DNA from: Jatrophihabitans endophyticus
Lineage (GTDB): Bacteria; Actinomycetota; Actinomycetes; Mycobacteriales; Jatrophihabitantaceae
Reading direction: 5' to 3'
Assembly: GCF_900129455.1 (NCBI RefSeq)
Contig: NZ_FQVU01000002.1
Coordinates: 248,001-312,000 of the forward strand
DNA length: 64,000 bases
How positions within the stretch are numbered: position 1 is the stretch's first letter; every line of letters begins with the position of its first letter. Positions 1-11,526 of this stretch are shown piece by piece. The translations under genes were made by a program, and so were the position numbers. The notes beneath the pieces were generated by a model. The model was given only the letters and a program-made list of their open reading frames with translations. It did no database searches and was not told where the DNA came from.

Positions 1-1161
1 GAAGCCGTAGGTGAGCACATAGAACAGCACGCTCGAGATGCCGTCCTTGCCGAGATGGCCGTTGCGGTCGACCGCGAGCAGCCCCACCAGGATGAACCCG
101 GCGTGCGCGATCGAGGAGTACGCGAGGATGCGCTTGACGTCGGTCTGGGTCAGGCCGAACACCGCTCCGACGACCATCGAGGCGATGGCCGCAGCCCAGA
201 TGATGGGTCGCCAGTCGTAGGCGGTCGTGTTGAACCCGACGTAGAGCACCCGGATGATCGCGCCGAACGCGGCGACCTTGGTGCACGCGGCCATGAAGGC
301 GGTGACCGGGGTCGGCGAACCCTGGTAGACATCCGGGGTCCAGCTGTGGAACGGCGCGATGCCGGCCTTGAACAGCAGGCCGACCAGCAGCAGCGCGAGG
401 CCGGCGTAGAGCAGGATGTCGGACTTCGTCGAGCCACGGGTCGCCTGCAGGATCGTCGGCAGGTCGACCGAGTTCGCGTAGCCGTAGAGCAGCGCGAGGC
501 CGTAGAGGAAGAACGCCGACGCGAAGGCGCCCAGCAGGAAGTACTTGACCGCGGCCTCCTGCGACAGCAGCCGCCGGCGCCGCGCCATGCCCGCCATCAG
601 GTACAGCGGCAACGACAGCACCTCGAGCGCCACGAACATCAGCAGCAGGTTGTTCGCGATCGGGAAGATCAGCATGCCCGAGACCGCGAACATCATCAGC
701 GGGAAGATCTCGGTCTGCACCCGGTCGGTCTGCGCCAGCCGCCGGTCGTCGGCCGACCCGACGACGACGGCGGACGACGCGACGATCGGGCTGCCGACGT
801 CGACGCTCCGCTCGGCCATCAGCAACGTGGCCATGATGGCGAGGGCCAGCACCGTCCCCTGGATGAACAGGCCGGTCGAGTCGACCGCGAGCGAGCCCGC
901 GAAGGACAGGTTGCTCCCGGCCGGCGACGGGGTCGCCACGTTGGTGGCGTGGATGACGCCGACCGCCACGACCGCGGCGATCAGGCCGCCGAGCGAGATG
1001 ACCAGCTGGGCGGGGAATCGGTCGCGCCGCGGCAGGACGGCCTCGGCGATGACGCCGAGGATCGCGGCGCCCAGGACGATGAGGATGGGCGACAGCGCCG
1101 AGTACGACACCGACGGGGCGTCGATGGTGTTGTCGGCTGCGGCCAGCAGCAGGGCGCTCAC
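1..1161 (-). CDS. nuoN: NADH-quinone oxidoreductase subunit N, partial (C-terminus missing)
   Basis: Membrane antiporter-like subunit of respiratory complex I, which couples NADH:menaquinone electron transfer to proton pumping. 387 codons are visible from a GTG start; the last quarter or so lies beyond the left edge. The sequence is almost entirely hydrophobic helices, with the family pattern LFKAGIAPFHSWTPDVYQG and LAYSSIAHAGF carrying the conserved Lys and His residues of the proton channel. The start overlaps the nuoM stop by GTGA, so the two are translationally coupled. It is the last gene of the nuo operon. Confidence 0.97.
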   Translation of the reverse strand, partial: MSALLLAAADNTIDAPSVSYSALSPILIVLGAAILGVIAEAVLPRRDRFPAQLVISLGGLIAAVVAVGVIHATNVATPSPAGSNLSFAGSLAVDSTGLFIQGTVLALAIMATLLMAERSVDVGSPIVASSAVVVGSADDRRLAQTDRVQTEIFPLMMFAVSGMLIFPIANNLLLMFVALEVLSLPLYLMAGMARRRRLLSQEAAVKYFLLGAFASAFFLYGLALLYGYANSVDLPTILQATRGSTKSDILLYAGLALLLVGLLFKAGIAPFHSWTPDVYQGSPTPVTAFMAACTKVAAFGAIIRVLYVGFNTTAYDWRPIIWAAAIASMVVGAVFGLTQTDVKRILAYSSIAHAGFILVGLLAVDRNGHLGKDGISSVLFYVLTYGF

Positions 1162-2732
1162 TTCTGACCTCCGACGGCCGTCTGGTAACTCGGGGCGGGA
1201 TCGGTCGTCCCGATGTCGTGCTGCAGCGTCACCTTGACCGCCGGGTTGATGACGTCGAGCACCGGCTTCGGGTAGACGCCGAGGAAGACGATGATCGCGA
1301 TCAGCGGCGCGACGCTGAGGATCTCGCGCGCGTTCAGGTCACGGAACTTCGTGACCCGCTCGCTCACCGCACCCTGGAAGGTGCGCTGGTAGAGGTAGAG
1401 CACGTAGACGGCGGCCAGGATGATGCCGGTGGTCGCCACGATCGCGTAGCCCTTGTACCGGCTGAAGACGCCGACCAGCACGAGGAACTCGCTGATGAAC
1501 GTGCTCATGCCGGGCAGCGCGAGGGCCGAGAGTCCGGCGAGCAGGAACAGTCCCGCCAACCGCGGCGCGACCTTGGCCACACCGCCGTAGTCGTCGACGT
1601 TGCGACTCTTGCCGCGGGCGATGAGCAGGCCGACGACGATGAACAGCGCGCCGGTCGAGAAGCCGTGGTTGACCATGTACAGCACGGCGCCCGAGCCGCC
1701 CTGCGTCGTGAACGCGAAGATGCCCAGGCCGATGAAGCCGAAGTGCGCGACCGACGTGTAGGCCACGAGCCGCTTCATGTCTCGCTGGCCGATGGCGAGG
1801 AACGCCGCGTAGAGCACGCCGATGACCGACAGCACGAGGACGGCCGGCGCGAAGAACTTCGACGCGCCCGGGAAGAGCACGAGGCAGTAGCGCAGGAAGC
1901 CGAACGTGCCCACCTTGTCCAGGACGCCGACCAGCAGGGCGGCACCGCCCGCGGGCGCTTCGGCACCGGCGTCGGGCAGCCAGGTGTGGAACGGCACCAG
2001 CGGCGCCTTGATCGCGAAGGCGATGAAGAAGCCGAGGAAGAGCCACTTCTGCGTAGCGTCGTTCGGCAGCGGGTGCTCGATGAGGTCCACCATCGAGAAG
2101 CTGCGCGAGCTGCTGGTGACGTACAGGCCGATCACCGACGCCAGCATGAGCAGGCCGCCGACGAGCGAGTAGAGGAAGAACTTCATCGCCGCGTACTGCC
2201 GGCGCGGGCCGCCGAAGCTGCCGATGATGAAGTACATCGGCACGAGCATGGCCTCGAAGAACACGTAGAACAGGAACACGTCGGTCGCGGTGAAGACGCC
2301 GATCATGAAGAACTCGAGCAGCAGCAGCAGCGCGAAGTAATTCTTGACCGAGCGGCGACGCGTGGGGGTCGCCTCCTCGGCGCCGGAGCGGCTGTCGAGC
2401 GCGTTCCACGACGCGAGGACCACGGCCGGCACGAGCAACGTCGACATGCCGACCAGGGCCATGGCGATGCCGTCGGCACCGAGCGAGATGTGGACGCCGA
2501 ACGCCTTGATCCAGTCGACCTGGAAGGCGTACTGGAAGCGGTCCGCGGCCGTCTTCGGCATGCCCGTGTTCATGGTGAACAGCAGGACGAGCGCGTAGAC
2601 GGTGACGCCGAGCGAGACGACCAGGGTGACCTGCTTGGCGAGCTTCGACTGCGCCTCGGGCAGCGCGAACACGGCCAGCGACCCCGCGAGCGGGATCAGG
2701 ACCAGGACTAGAAGCTGATAGGACTGGTTCAC
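1158..2732 (-). CDS. nuoM: NADH-quinone oxidoreductase subunit M
   Basis: Second antiporter-like membrane subunit of complex I, 524 residues, normal for the family. Conserved stretches include FPVFFEAMLVPMYF-type helices (VFFEAMLVPMYFIIG), IKAPLVPFHTWLPDAGAEAP and VAYTSVAHFGFIGLG. I chose the GTG at 2732 (VNQSYQ) because it overlaps the nuoL stop codon. The in-frame extension further upstream is Arg/Pro-rich shadow sequence lying over nuoL. Confidence 0.97.
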   Translation of the reverse strand: MNQSYQLLVLVLIPLAGSLAVFALPEAQSKLAKQVTLVVSLGVTVYALVLLFTMNTGMPKTAADRFQYAFQVDWIKAFGVHISLGADGIAMALVGMSTLLVPAVVLASWNALDSRSGAEEATPTRRRSVKNYFALLLLLEFFMIGVFTATDVFLFYVFFEAMLVPMYFIIGSFGGPRRQYAAMKFFLYSLVGGLLMLASVIGLYVTSSSRSFSMVDLIEHPLPNDATQKWLFLGFFIAFAIKAPLVPFHTWLPDAGAEAPAGGAALLVGVLDKVGTFGFLRYCLVLFPGASKFFAPAVLVLSVIGVLYAAFLAIGQRDMKRLVAYTSVAHFGFIGLGIFAFTTQGGSGAVLYMVNHGFSTGALFIVVGLLIARGKSRNVDDYGGVAKVAPRLAGLFLLAGLSALALPGMSTFISEFLVLVGVFSRYKGYAIVATTGIILAAVYVLYLYQRTFQGAVSERVTKFRDLNAREILSVAPLIAIIVFLGVYPKPVLDVINPAVKVTLQHDIGTTDPAPSYQTAVGGQK

Positions 2733-4654
2733 TGGAAACGCACCGCCAGGAGCACGGCGATGATGGCGACCGTGCCGGCGAGCATCGACAGCGCGTAACT
2801 GCGCACGAATCCGGTCTGGGCCCGTCGCAGTCGCGACGAGCTGCCACCGAATCCGGCCGCGAGGCCGTTCACCGCGCCGTCCACCCCCCGGTTGTCGAAG
2901 AACACGAGCGCGCGGGTCAGCCACTGCCCCGGACGCATCAGGAACGTCTCGTTGAACTTGTCGGCGTACAGGCTGTTGCGCGCGACGAGCGTGACGGGTG
3001 AGCCGGCCGGCTGCACCGTCGGAACGGGCCGGCGGCCGAAGGCGAGGAACGCCCCGGCGATGCCGAAGACGACGACGACGAGCGTGATGGCCGTGAGCGC
3101 GACGGGCGAGACCGTGTGCGTGCCGACCTCCTCGGCCTCACCCACCGACGGCTCCAGCCAGTGCTGCACGCTACCGCCCATGATCATCAGGTAACCGCCG
3201 GCGAGCGCGAGCACGGCGAGCACGGCCATCGGCAGCCACATGACCGGCTTCGCCTCGTGCGGGTGGACGTCGTCCTCCCACCGGCGCTTGCCGAGGAAGG
3301 TCATGACGAAGGCGCGGGTCATGTAGAACGCGGTCAGGCCGGCGCCGAGGAGCGCGCAGAGGCCGAGGATCCAGCCCGTGGCGCCGCCCTTGTCGAATGC
3401 CGACTCGATGATCTTGTCCTTGGTCCAGAACCCGGTGAACGGCGGGATTCCGAGGATCGCCAGGTAACCGCAGGCGAAGACACCGAAGGTGATGGGCATG
3501 ACCCGCCACAGGCCACCGAAGCGACGCATGTCGATGCGGTCGTTCATCGCGTGCATGACCGAGCCGGCCGAAAGGAACAGCGCGGCCTTGAAGAAACCGT
3601 GCCCGACCAGGTGGATGATGCCGATCGCGTAGACGCCCGGGCCGAGCCCGACGGCCAGGAACATGTAGCCGATCTGGCTGATCGTCGAGTTGGCCAGCAC
3701 CTTCTTCAGGTCGTCCTGCCCGGCCCCGGCGATGCAGCCGTAGAGCAGGGTGATCGCGCCGAGGATCGTGACGACGGTGCGCGCGGCGTCCGAGGCGTTG
3801 AAGATCGGCGCCGAACGGGCGATGAGGTAGACGCCGGCGGTGACCATCGTGGCGGCGTGGATGAGGGCCGACACCGGGGTCGGGCCCTCCATGGCGTCGG
3901 GCAGCCAGGTCTGCAGCGGGAACTGACCGGACTTGCCGCAGGCGCCGAGCAGCAGCATGAGCGCGATGGCGGTGGCCGCGCCGGTGGAGAAGTTCGTGCC
4001 GAGCACGGTGTTGAACGCGGAGGTGCCGGTGAACGCGAACATCAGCATGATCGCGATGGACAGCCCGACGTCACCGACGCGGTTGGCGAAGAAGGCCTTG
4101 TTGCCGGCGGTGGCGGCCGAGTTGCGGGTGAAGTAGTAGGAGATCAGCAGGTAGGACGCGACACCGACGCCCTCCCACCCGATGTAGAGCAGCAGGTAGC
4201 TGTCGGCCAGCACCAGCAGCAGCATCGCCGCGATGAAGAGGTTGAAGTAGCCGAAGAAGCGGCGGCGGCCGTCGTCGTGGGCCATGTAGCCGACCGCGTA
4301 GATGTGGATCAGCGAGCCGACACCGGTGATGAGCAGGGCGAACACGAGCGACAGCGGGTCGAGCAGGAAGCCGACCTCGATGCGGAAGTTGCCGACCGGC
4401 GCCCAGTCGAACAGGTTGAGGTCGACCCGGCGCTCCTCGCCGTGCAGGTCCTTCACCGAGAAGAACAGCATGACCGTGTAGACGAACAGCGCGATCGGGA
4501 CCAGCGCACCGAGCAGGTGCCCCCACTTGTTCGCGCGACGGCCGATCACCAGCAGGATCAGCGCCGAGAGCGCGGGGACGGCGACCAGCAGCCAGACGCC
4601 TGACTGGATCCCGGTCGCGGTGTGGAACTCCGTGCCGGATTCGGCGAGATTCAC
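2729..4654 (-). CDS. nuoL: NADH-quinone oxidoreductase subunit L
   Basis: Largest membrane subunit of complex I (641 residues), the distal antiporter-like unit with the long lateral helix. Recognisable blocks are YIGWEGVGVASYLLISYYF, FPLQTWLPDAMEGPTPVSALIHAATMV and HLVGHGFFKAALFL, with the conserved Glu, Lys and His of the proton path. It starts with GTG, 10 nt after the nuoK stop. Confidence 0.98.
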   Translation of the reverse strand: MNLAESGTEFHTATGIQSGVWLLVAVPALSALILLVIGRRANKWGHLLGALVPIALFVYTVMLFFSVKDLHGEERRVDLNLFDWAPVGNFRIEVGFLLDPLSLVFALLITGVGSLIHIYAVGYMAHDDGRRRFFGYFNLFIAAMLLLVLADSYLLLYIGWEGVGVASYLLISYYFTRNSAATAGNKAFFANRVGDVGLSIAIMLMFAFTGTSAFNTVLGTNFSTGAATAIALMLLLGACGKSGQFPLQTWLPDAMEGPTPVSALIHAATMVTAGVYLIARSAPIFNASDAARTVVTILGAITLLYGCIAGAGQDDLKKVLANSTISQIGYMFLAVGLGPGVYAIGIIHLVGHGFFKAALFLSAGSVMHAMNDRIDMRRFGGLWRVMPITFGVFACGYLAILGIPPFTGFWTKDKIIESAFDKGGATGWILGLCALLGAGLTAFYMTRAFVMTFLGKRRWEDDVHPHEAKPVMWLPMAVLAVLALAGGYLMIMGGSVQHWLEPSVGEAEEVGTHTVSPVALTAITLVVVVFGIAGAFLAFGRRPVPTVQPAGSPVTLVARNSLYADKFNETFLMRPGQWLTRALVFFDNRGVDGAVNGLAAGFGGSSSRLRRAQTGFVRSYALSMLAGTVAIIAVLLAVRFQ

Positions 4655-4664
4655 CGAGCCGCTC

Positions 4665-4964
4665 CTAGTACTTCAGCAGGTTGGCGTCGTCGACCGACGC
4701 GGACCTGCGGGTTCGGAAGATGGCCATGATGATCGCGAGCCCCACGACGACCTCGGCGGCCGCGACGACCATGACGAAGAAGGCCATGACCTGCCCCTCG
4801 AGATTGCCGTTGATCCGCGAGAACGTGACGAGCGAGAGGTTCACGGCGTTGAGCATCAGCTCGACCGACATGAACACCACGATCGCGTTGCGGCGGACGA
4901 GCACGCCGACCGCGCCGATCGTGAACAGCGCCGCGGACAGGATCAGGTAGTACGACGGGTTCAT
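4665..4964 (-). CDS. nuoK: NADH-quinone oxidoreductase subunit K
   Basis: Small three-helix membrane subunit of complex I, 99 residues, the usual size. The second helix carries the conserved [10 protein letters not shown] segment with the Glu needed for proton translocation, and the third has [11 protein letters not shown] with the second membrane Glu. The ATG overlaps the nuoJ stop (ATGA), which fixes the start. Confidence 0.97.
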   Translation of the reverse strand: MNPSYYLILSAALFTIGAVGVLVRRNAIVVFMSVELMLNAVNLSLVTFSRINGNLEGQVMAFFVMVVAAAEVVVGLAIIMAIFRTRRSASVDDANLLKY

Positions 4965-5770
4965 TTCGTCGTCGACCTCGCTTCCGCGTCGCTGTAGTCG
5001 CTCGGGTCGAGCACGCCGGGGACGCCCTCGTAGGGCGGGAACTCCTCGTGGCCGACCATCGTCGACTCGTGCGAGATGGTGCCGTCGGGCAGCAGCGCGG
5101 GCGTGCCGATCGAGTTGCCGGTGGACAGCACGCCGGGTCCGGGCAGCGGCTGCGGCCGGCCGCTGCGGATGCGCTCGCGGGCGAGCGACTTCTGCGTGGG
5201 CTTGCGACCCTCGCGCTCGATGTGGGCGAGCACCATGGCGCCCACCGCGGCGATGATGAGCAGCGCCGACGTCAGCTCGAACACGAACAGGTACTTCGTG
5301 AACAGCAGCTGCGCGATGGAGTTGACGTTGCCGCCGTTCGCGTTCGCCGCATCGAGATCGGCCGGTGTCTGATCGCCCTCGAACGCCTTCGCGATACCGA
5401 TCGCGACGAGCAGGGCGAACGCCAGCCCGAACAGCGCGGCGGCCCACCGCTGACCCCGCAACGTCTCGACGATGGAGTCCGACGAGTCGCGGCCCACCAG
5501 CATGAGGACGAACAGGAACAGGATCATGATCGCGCCGGTGTAGACGATGATCTGCACCAGACCGAGGAACGGTCCCTGCTGGATCACGTAGAACGCGCCC
5601 AGGCTCATCATCGTCGCGACGAGCGACAGCGCCGAGTGGATCGCGTTGCGGAACAGCACCATGCCGACCGCGCCGGCCAGCGAGACCGGCCCCAGGATCC
5701 AGAACGCGACCGCCTCGCCCAGCGGGACGGTGCCGTTCGTCAGCGGCGCCGCCAGCAGCTCAACTGCCAT
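4961..5770 (-). CDS. nuoJ: NADH-quinone oxidoreductase subunit J
   Basis: Membrane subunit of complex I, 269 residues. Five hydrophobic helices sit in about the first 180 residues, including the conserved [20 protein letters not shown] segment with the pi-bulge helix motif. A hydrophilic C-terminal tail of about 80 residues follows, longer than in E. coli and typical of actinobacteria. It overlaps nuoI by 11 nt and nuoK by 4 nt. Confidence 0.97.
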   Translation of the reverse strand: MAVELLAAPLTNGTVPLGEAVAFWILGPVSLAGAVGMVLFRNAIHSALSLVATMMSLGAFYVIQQGPFLGLVQIIVYTGAIMILFLFVLMLVGRDSSDSIVETLRGQRWAAALFGLAFALLVAIGIAKAFEGDQTPADLDAANANGGNVNSIAQLLFTKYLFVFELTSALLIIAAVGAMVLAHIEREGRKPTQKSLARERIRSGRPQPLPGPGVLSTGNSIGTPALLPDGTISHESTMVGHEEFPPYEGVPGVLDPSDYSDAEARSTTK

Positions 5771-6461
5771 GGTGCTGCCCCATCCGGTTGGCGTGGCCCG
5801 TGATCGGCCTGCCCGCGACGTTGGCCGTGCTCTGCGGCTCGCCCTGCTGCAGCGGCGCCTGCGAGCGGCTCGCGTAGTAGTCCTTCTCGTCGTCGCCGAG
5901 CCGCATCGGGTGCGGCGGCGCCTCCATGCCGGGCAGCAGCGGCGCCATCAGCTGTTCCTTGGTGTAGATCAGCTGCTGGCGGTCGTCGAGGGCGAGCTCG
6001 TACTCGTTGGACATCGTGAGCGACCGCGTCGGGCAGGCCTCGATGCACAGCCCGCAGAAGATACAGCGCAGGTAGTTGATCTGATAGACCTTGCCGTACC
6101 GCTCGCCGGGCGAGAAGCGCTGCTCGTCGGTGTTGTCGCCGCCCTCGACGTAGATCGCGTCGGCGGGGCAGGCCCATGCGCAGAGCTCGCAGCCGACGCA
6201 CTTCTCCAGGCCGTCCGGGTGCCGGTTCAGCACGTGCCGGCCGTGATAGCGCGGCTTGGTGCCGTAGTAGTCGAACGGGTACTGCTGCGTGTAGACCTTC
6301 TTGAACATCGTCGAGAAGGTGAGCCCGAAGCCCTTGGCGAAGCCGGCGACGCTCCCGGTCGGCTCGGGCAGCGGGGCCGCCTTGCGCGGCGTGACGCCGG
6401 CGCCCGGCTCCAGGGCCGACGACCCGTGCGGGGTGTTCGCGGGGACTGCTGAGTCAGACAT
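5760..6461 (-). CDS. nuoI: NADH-quinone oxidoreductase subunit I (2x[4Fe-4S])
   Basis: Peripheral-arm iron-sulfur subunit of complex I that passes electrons toward cluster N2. Two ferredoxin motifs, [12 protein letters not shown] and [12 protein letters not shown], ligate the two [4Fe-4S] clusters. 233 residues from the ATG at 6461 (MSDSAV); an ATG three codons upstream at 6470 is also possible. The N-terminal 45 residues and a C-terminal tail of about 60 residues are low-complexity extensions. It overlaps the nuoH stop by 8 nt. Confidence 0.95.
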   Translation of the reverse strand: MSDSAVPANTPHGSSALEPGAGVTPRKAAPLPEPTGSVAGFAKGFGLTFSTMFKKVYTQQYPFDYYGTKPRYHGRHVLNRHPDGLEKCVGCELCAWACPADAIYVEGGDNTDEQRFSPGERYGKVYQINYLRCIFCGLCIEACPTRSLTMSNEYELALDDRQQLIYTKEQLMAPLLPGMEAPPHPMRLGDDEKDYYASRSQAPLQQGEPQSTANVAGRPITGHANRMGQHHGS

Positions 6462-7773
6462 CGGTGTCATCGCCTTCGATCTCGGCGGGGCGGCGGCGGA
6501 CCCCGGCCGTGGCCAGCGACCGCGGCGGTGTGGGAACGACGAGGTCCATCGGGGGCGTCGGGAAGGTGGGCTCGTAGCGGGCGTGGTCGTCCTCGTCGTC
6601 CTCGAGGTCGGCGGCGCGGCGCGCGGACGCACCGTCCCACACCATCACCGCCGGGATGACGATGACGAACAGCACGATGGCCAGTGGCACGAGCGTGGCC
6701 TGCCAGGCCGGCCAGCCGCGGTCGCGCAGCACGTGGATCGCAGTGACGGCGAGGATCCAGACCAGGTTGATCGGGATGAGCGCCTTCCAGCCGAACGCCA
6801 TGAACTGGTCGTAGCGCAGCCGGGGCAGCGTGCCGCGCAGCCAGACGAAGACGAACAGGATCGCGATGACCTTGGCCGTGAACCACAGGATCGGCCACCA
6901 GCCGGCGTTCGCGCCGTGCCAGAGCGACAGCGGCACCGGGGCGCGCCAGCCGCCGAGGAACAGCGTGGTGGCGAGCGCCGAGACGGTGACCATGTTGATG
7001 TACTCGGCGAGGAAGAACATCGCGAACTTGAACGAGGAGTACTCGGTGTGGAAGCCGCCGACGAGCTCCGACTCGGCCTCGGGCAGGTCGAACGGGGCGC
7101 GGTTCGTCTCGCCGACGACCGACACCGCGTAGATCGCGAACGACACGATCAGCGGGATGACGTTCCAGAGGTGGTTCTGCTTGGCCACGATGCCCGACGT
7201 GGACATGGTGTCGGAGAAGAGGAACACCGCCACCATCGACAGACCCATGCCGACCTCGTAGGAGATCATCTGGGCCGCCGAGCGCAGCCCGCCGAGTAGC
7301 GGGTAGGTCGATCCGGACGCCCAGCCCGAGAGCACGATGCCGTAGACGCCGAGCGACGAGCAGGCGAAGACGACGAGGACGCCCACCGGCAGGTCGGTCA
7401 GCTGCAGCGCGGTGTGGTGACCGAAGATCGACACCTCGGGCCCGAACGGGATCACCGAGAAGGCGAGGAAGGCCGGCACGGCCGAGACGATGGGCGCGAT
7501 GTAGTACACCGGCTTGTCGGCCAGGACCGGGATGATCTCTTCCTTGAAGGCGAGCTTCATGCCGTCGGCGAGCGACTGCAGCACACCCCACGGGCCCACG
7601 CGGTTCGGCCCGATGCGGTTCTGCATCCGACCGACGACCTTGCGCTCGAAGACGATGGTGAACAGCGTCATCAGCACCAGGTAGACGAAGACGCCGAGCA
7701 CCTTGAGCGCGGTGAGCCAGATCGGCTGGTCACCGAAGCCGGGCAGGTTCTGCCCTGCTGCGAGAACGTCCAT
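6454..7773 (-). CDS. nuoH: NADH-quinone oxidoreductase subunit H
   Basis: Membrane subunit at the quinone-binding junction of complex I, 439 residues. Conserved blocks are [32 protein letters not shown]-type sequence near the N-terminus and [20 protein letters not shown] in the middle, with the acidic residues of the E-channel. The ATG at 7773 overlaps the nuoG stop (TGATG). The long in-frame stretch upstream is antisense-like shadow over nuoG and was not included. The C-terminal tail (about 60 residues) is hydrophilic. Confidence 0.96.
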   Translation of the reverse strand: MDVLAAGQNLPGFGDQPIWLTALKVLGVFVYLVLMTLFTIVFERKVVGRMQNRIGPNRVGPWGVLQSLADGMKLAFKEEIIPVLADKPVYYIAPIVSAVPAFLAFSVIPFGPEVSIFGHHTALQLTDLPVGVLVVFACSSLGVYGIVLSGWASGSTYPLLGGLRSAAQMISYEVGMGLSMVAVFLFSDTMSTSGIVAKQNHLWNVIPLIVSFAIYAVSVVGETNRAPFDLPEAESELVGGFHTEYSSFKFAMFFLAEYINMVTVSALATTLFLGGWRAPVPLSLWHGANAGWWPILWFTAKVIAILFVFVWLRGTLPRLRYDQFMAFGWKALIPINLVWILAVTAIHVLRDRGWPAWQATLVPLAIVLFVIVIPAVMVWDGASARRAADLEDDEDDHARYEPTFPTPPMDLVVPTPPRSLATAGVRRRPAEIEGDDTDV

Positions 7774-10202
7774 CACTGCGCCTCTCCGACGACCGGCGGG
7801 GCATCCGTCCGGACGAGCGTGACGGTGGCGCCGGCGACGGCACCGAGGCCGGTGCGCACCGAGCACTCCCGGGCGTTGGTCGGCAGCCACACCACGCGGT
7901 CGGGCATGAGCTCGACCTTGCTGGGCAGCACCAGGGCACCGCGCTCGGTCGACACCGAGAGCAGGTCGCCGTCGACGATGCCGACCTCCGCCGCGGTGGC
8001 GGCACTCACCCGCGCGAAGACCGGCTTGGCCGTCCCCGCGAGGTGCTCGTCGCCGTCCTGCATGCGGCCGGCGTCGATGAGCTCGCTCCACGTGGCGAGG
8101 ACGGCCTCGCCCGCGGCGGCCACCGGTGCCGGCGACGGCGCGACGGCCGGTGCCGCCACGCGCGACACGGCCGGGCCGAGACGCAGCAGCTCCGCGCGCG
8201 CGGCCTCGACCGACGCGAGGTCCAGGCGGACGTCCAGCTCCTCGGCCAGCGCGTCGAGGACGCGGGCGTCGCTCATGGCGCCGGTGCCGGCGATCGTCAG
8301 CTCGAAGGGGCGGCGACGCCCCTCCCAGTTCACGAAGCGGCCGGCCTTCTCGGTGACCGGGGCGACCGGCAGCACGACGTCGGCGTGGGCCGTGACGGCG
8401 CTGTGACGGATCTCGAGGCTGACCACGAAGCCGGCGTTGGCGAGGGCCTGCTCGGCGAGTGCCGGGTCGGCGGTGTCGGTCGGCTCGACGCCGCCGACGA
8501 CGAGCGCGGCGAGTGCGCCCTCGGCGGTGGCACGCAGGATGCCGTCGATGTCGCGGCCGGGGCGGGTCGGGATCGCGGCGCCCCACACGCCCTCGACCTC
8601 GGCGCGCACGACGGCGTCGGTGAGGTCGCGACCGCCCGGCAGCAGCGTCGGGAGCGCGCCGGTGTCGATCGCGGCGCGCTCGCCCGCGCGCCGGGGGATC
8701 CAGGCCAGGCGGGCGCCGGTCTCGGTGGCGAGCCGGACGGCGGCGCTCAGCGCGCCGGGCGAGGTCGCGAGCCGCTCGCCGAGCAGGATCAGCGCGCCCG
8801 GGCCGCCGAGCGCGCCGACGACGTCGCCCGGAAGGGAGTCGAGGGCCTCGCCCTCGGCACCCGGCACGGTCGGCAGCAACGTCCCGGCCAGCTTGGTCAG
8901 CCCGCGCGAGGCGTACGCGGCGAGCGAGAAGACGCGGGCGCCGTGGTTGCGGCTGCCCTTGCGCAGCCGCAGGAAGACGCTGGCGGCCTCCTCCTCGGGC
9001 TCCAACCCGACGAGCAGCACCGCAGGGGCGTGCTCCAGGTCGGTGAACGAGACGTGCTCGGGACCGAGACCGGCGACGTGCGAGCCGAGGAACGCGAGCT
9101 CCTCGTCCGACACCGGCCGGGTGCGGGCATCGACGTCGTTCGTGCCGAGCGCGACACGCGCGAACTTCGCGTACGCGTACGCGTCCTCCTCGGTCAGCCG
9201 GCCGCCGGGAAGCACGCCGACGCCGCCGCGGTCCACGGCCTCGGCCAGACCCTGCGCGGCGCGCTCGAGCGCGTCGGGCCAGCTCGTCTCGACGAGCTCG
9301 CCGTCGGCGTTGCGCACCAGCGGGTTGAGGACGCGGTCGGCCTGCTGGAGGTACTGGAAAGCCCAGCGACCCTTGTCGCAGTTCCACTCCTCGTTGACCT
9401 CGGGGTCGTTGCCGGCGAGCCGACGCGTCACCTTGCCGCGGCGCCAGTCGGTGCGCTGGGCGCAGCCGGACGAGCAGTGCTCGCAGATCGAGTCGGTGGA
9501 CTGCAGGTCGAAGGGCCGGGCGCGGAAACGGTACGAGGCACTGGTCAGCGCGCCCACCGGGCAGATCTGCACCGTGTTGCCCGAGAAGTAGGACTGGAAG
9601 GGCACCTCCTCGGAGGTGCCGATCTGCTGCTGGGCACCGCGCTCGAGCAGGTCGATGAACGGGTCACCGGCGATCTGCAGCGAGAACCGGGTGCAGCGCT
9701 GGCACAGCACGCACCGCTCGCGGTCGAGCAGGACGTTGGACGAGATCGCCACCGGCTTGGGGAAGGTGCGCTTGGTCTCGTGGAAGCGGGAGTCGGCGCG
9801 GCCGTTGCTCATCGCCTGGTTCTGCAGCGGGCACTCGCCGCCCTTGTCGCAGATCGGGCAGTCGAGCGGGTGGTTGATGAGCAGGAGCTCCATGACGCCC
9901 TGCTGCGCCTTGTCGGCGACCGCCGAGGTGAGCTGCGTCTTGATGACCATGCCCGGCATGACCGTGGTGGTGCACGACGCCGCGGGCTTGGGCATGCCGC
10001 GGCCGTTGCCCATGTCGGTGACCTCGACGAGGCACTGCCGGCACGCACCCGCGGGGTCGAGCAGCGGGTGGTCGCAGAAGCGCGGGATCGAGATGCCGAG
10101 CTGCTCGGCGGCGCGGATGAGCAGCGTGCCCTTGGGGACGGAGATCTCCAGGCCGTCGATGGTGACGGAGATGAGGTCCTCTTTGGCGGGTGCTTCGGTC
10201 AT
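7773..10202 (-). CDS. nuoG: NADH-quinone oxidoreductase subunit G
   Basis: Large peripheral-arm iron-sulfur subunit, 809 residues. The N-terminal region has a 2Fe-2S ferredoxin motif ([15 protein letters not shown]), followed by [13 protein letters not shown] and [10 protein letters not shown] for [4Fe-4S] clusters, then a molybdopterin-oxidoreductase-like domain ([10 protein letters not shown] onward) that has probably lost the cofactor. It starts at an ATG 31 nt after nuoF, one of the few real gaps in the operon. Confidence 0.97.
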   Translation of the reverse strand: MTEAPAKEDLISVTIDGLEISVPKGTLLIRAAEQLGISIPRFCDHPLLDPAGACRQCLVEVTDMGNGRGMPKPAASCTTTVMPGMVIKTQLTSAVADKAQQGVMELLLINHPLDCPICDKGGECPLQNQAMSNGRADSRFHETKRTFPKPVAISSNVLLDRERCVLCQRCTRFSLQIAGDPFIDLLERGAQQQIGTSEEVPFQSYFSGNTVQICPVGALTSASYRFRARPFDLQSTDSICEHCSSGCAQRTDWRRGKVTRRLAGNDPEVNEEWNCDKGRWAFQYLQQADRVLNPLVRNADGELVETSWPDALERAAQGLAEAVDRGGVGVLPGGRLTEEDAYAYAKFARVALGTNDVDARTRPVSDEELAFLGSHVAGLGPEHVSFTDLEHAPAVLLVGLEPEEEAASVFLRLRKGSRNHGARVFSLAAYASRGLTKLAGTLLPTVPGAEGEALDSLPGDVVGALGGPGALILLGERLATSPGALSAAVRLATETGARLAWIPRRAGERAAIDTGALPTLLPGGRDLTDAVVRAEVEGVWGAAIPTRPGRDIDGILRATAEGALAALVVGGVEPTDTADPALAEQALANAGFVVSLEIRHSAVTAHADVVLPVAPVTEKAGRFVNWEGRRRPFELTIAGTGAMSDARVLDALAEELDVRLDLASVEAARAELLRLGPAVSRVAAPAVAPSPAPVAAAGEAVLATWSELIDAGRMQDGDEHLAGTAKPVFARVSAATAAEVGIVDGDLLSVSTERGALVLPSKVELMPDRVVWLPTNARECSVRTGLGAVAGATVTLVRTDAPPVVGEAQ

Positions 10203-10233
10203 GCTCTTCCCTCGTCCTTCGCGCGCGCGCTCA

Positions 10234-11523
10234 TCAGTGGGCCCCGGCGAGCGCGCGGTTGCCCGCGTACGGGCAGCCCTGGTTCTCGATGTGCGCGATG
10301 TACTCGTCCTTGAAGAACTTGATCGACGACGACACCGGGCTCGTCGCGCCGTCGCCGAGCGCGCAGAAGGACCGGCCCAGGATGTTGTCGGACAGGTCGA
10401 GCAGCGTCTCGAGGTCCTCGTCGGTGCCCCGGCCGGCCTCGAGCCGGTCGTAGATGCCGACGTACCAGTACGTGCCCTCGCGGCACGGCGTGCACTTGCC
10501 GCAGGACTCGTGGCGGTAGAACTCCGACCACTTCTTCACCGCGCGGACGACGCAGTCGCCCTCGTCGAAGATCATGACGGCGGACGTCCCGTTCATCGAA
10601 CCGGCCTTGACGGCCTCGTCGAAGTCGAGCGGGGTGTCGAGGTGCGCCTCGGTGAACAGCGGGGTCGACGAGCCGCCGGGCGTCCAGAACTTGACGTCCT
10701 TGCCCCGGCTCATGCCGCCGGCGAGCTCGATGAGCTCGCGCAGCGTGGTGCCCATCGGCGCCTCGTACTGACCCGGGTTCGCGACCCGGCCCGACAGCGA
10801 GTAGATGCACGGGCCCGGCGACCCGGCCGGCCCCATCGCCTTGAACCAGTCGGCGCCGCCCAGCACGATGTAGGGCACGCTCGCGAGCGTGCCGACGTTG
10901 TTGACGACGGTCGGCGAGTCGTACAGGCCGTTGGTGGCCGGGAACGGCGGCTTGAGCCGCGGCTGGCCGCGACGCCCCTCGAGCGAGTCGAGCAGGGCGG
11001 TCTCCTCGCCGCAGATGTAGGCACCGGCGCCGCCGTGCACGACGATGTCGCAGTCGAAGCCCGAGCCGAGGATGTTCGTGCCGAGGTAGCCCTTCACCCG
11101 CGCCTCGTTGACGGCCGCGGTGACCCGACGGATCGCGTGGATCGCCTCGCCGCGGATGTAGACGAAGGCACGGTTCGCGCCGACCGCGAAGCAGGCGATG
11201 ATGATGCCCTCGATCATCGAGTGCGGGTCGTTCATCATCAGCGGCAGGTCGCGGCAGGTGCCCGGCTCGCCCTCGTCGGCGTTGACCACGACGTACTTCG
11301 GCTTGGGGTTGTCCTTGGGGATGAACGACCACTTCATGCCCGTGGGGAAGCCGGCGCCGCCGCGGCCACGCAGGTTGGAGTCCTTGACCAGGGTCACGAG
11401 GTCGGCGGGCGCCATCGCGAGCGCCTTGCGCAGACCGGCGTAGCCGTCGAGCCGCTCGTAGTTGTCGAGCTTCCACGGCTGCTGGGTGCCGAAGCGCTTC
11501 GTCAGAACGGGACTGAGGCTCAT
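10234..11523 (-). CDS. nuoF: NADH-quinone oxidoreductase subunit F (NADH/FMN site)
   Basis: Flavoprotein subunit that oxidises NADH in the cytosolic arm of complex I. 429 residues with the glycine-rich NADH/FMN motif [14 protein letters not shown] near residue 50 and the C-terminal cluster N3 motif [14 protein letters not shown] strong Shine-Dalgarno (AAGGAGGA) lies at the very end of nuoE, 10 nt before the ATG. Confidence 0.98.
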   Translation of the reverse strand: MSLSPVLTKRFGTQQPWKLDNYERLDGYAGLRKALAMAPADLVTLVKDSNLRGRGGAGFPTGMKWSFIPKDNPKPKYVVVNADEGEPGTCRDLPLMMNDPHSMIEGIIIACFAVGANRAFVYIRGEAIHAIRRVTAAVNEARVKGYLGTNILGSGFDCDIVVHGGAGAYICGEETALLDSLEGRRGQPRLKPPFPATNGLYDSPTVVNNVGTLASVPYIVLGGADWFKAMGPAGSPGPCIYSLSGRVANPGQYEAPMGTTLRELIELAGGMSRGKDVKFWTPGGSSTPLFTEAHLDTPLDFDEAVKAGSMNGTSAVMIFDEGDCVVRAVKKWSEFYRHESCGKCTPCREGTYWYVGIYDRLEAGRGTDEDLETLLDLSDNILGRSFCALGDGATSPVSSSIKFFKDEYIAHIENQGCPYAGNRALAGAH

Positions 11524-11526
11524 GTC

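Noticed and set aside
7774-9387. In-frame N-terminal extension making NuoH 977 residues long
   Set aside because: The extension is Arg-rich shadow sequence over nuoG; the ATG overlapping the nuoG stop gives a normal NuoH.
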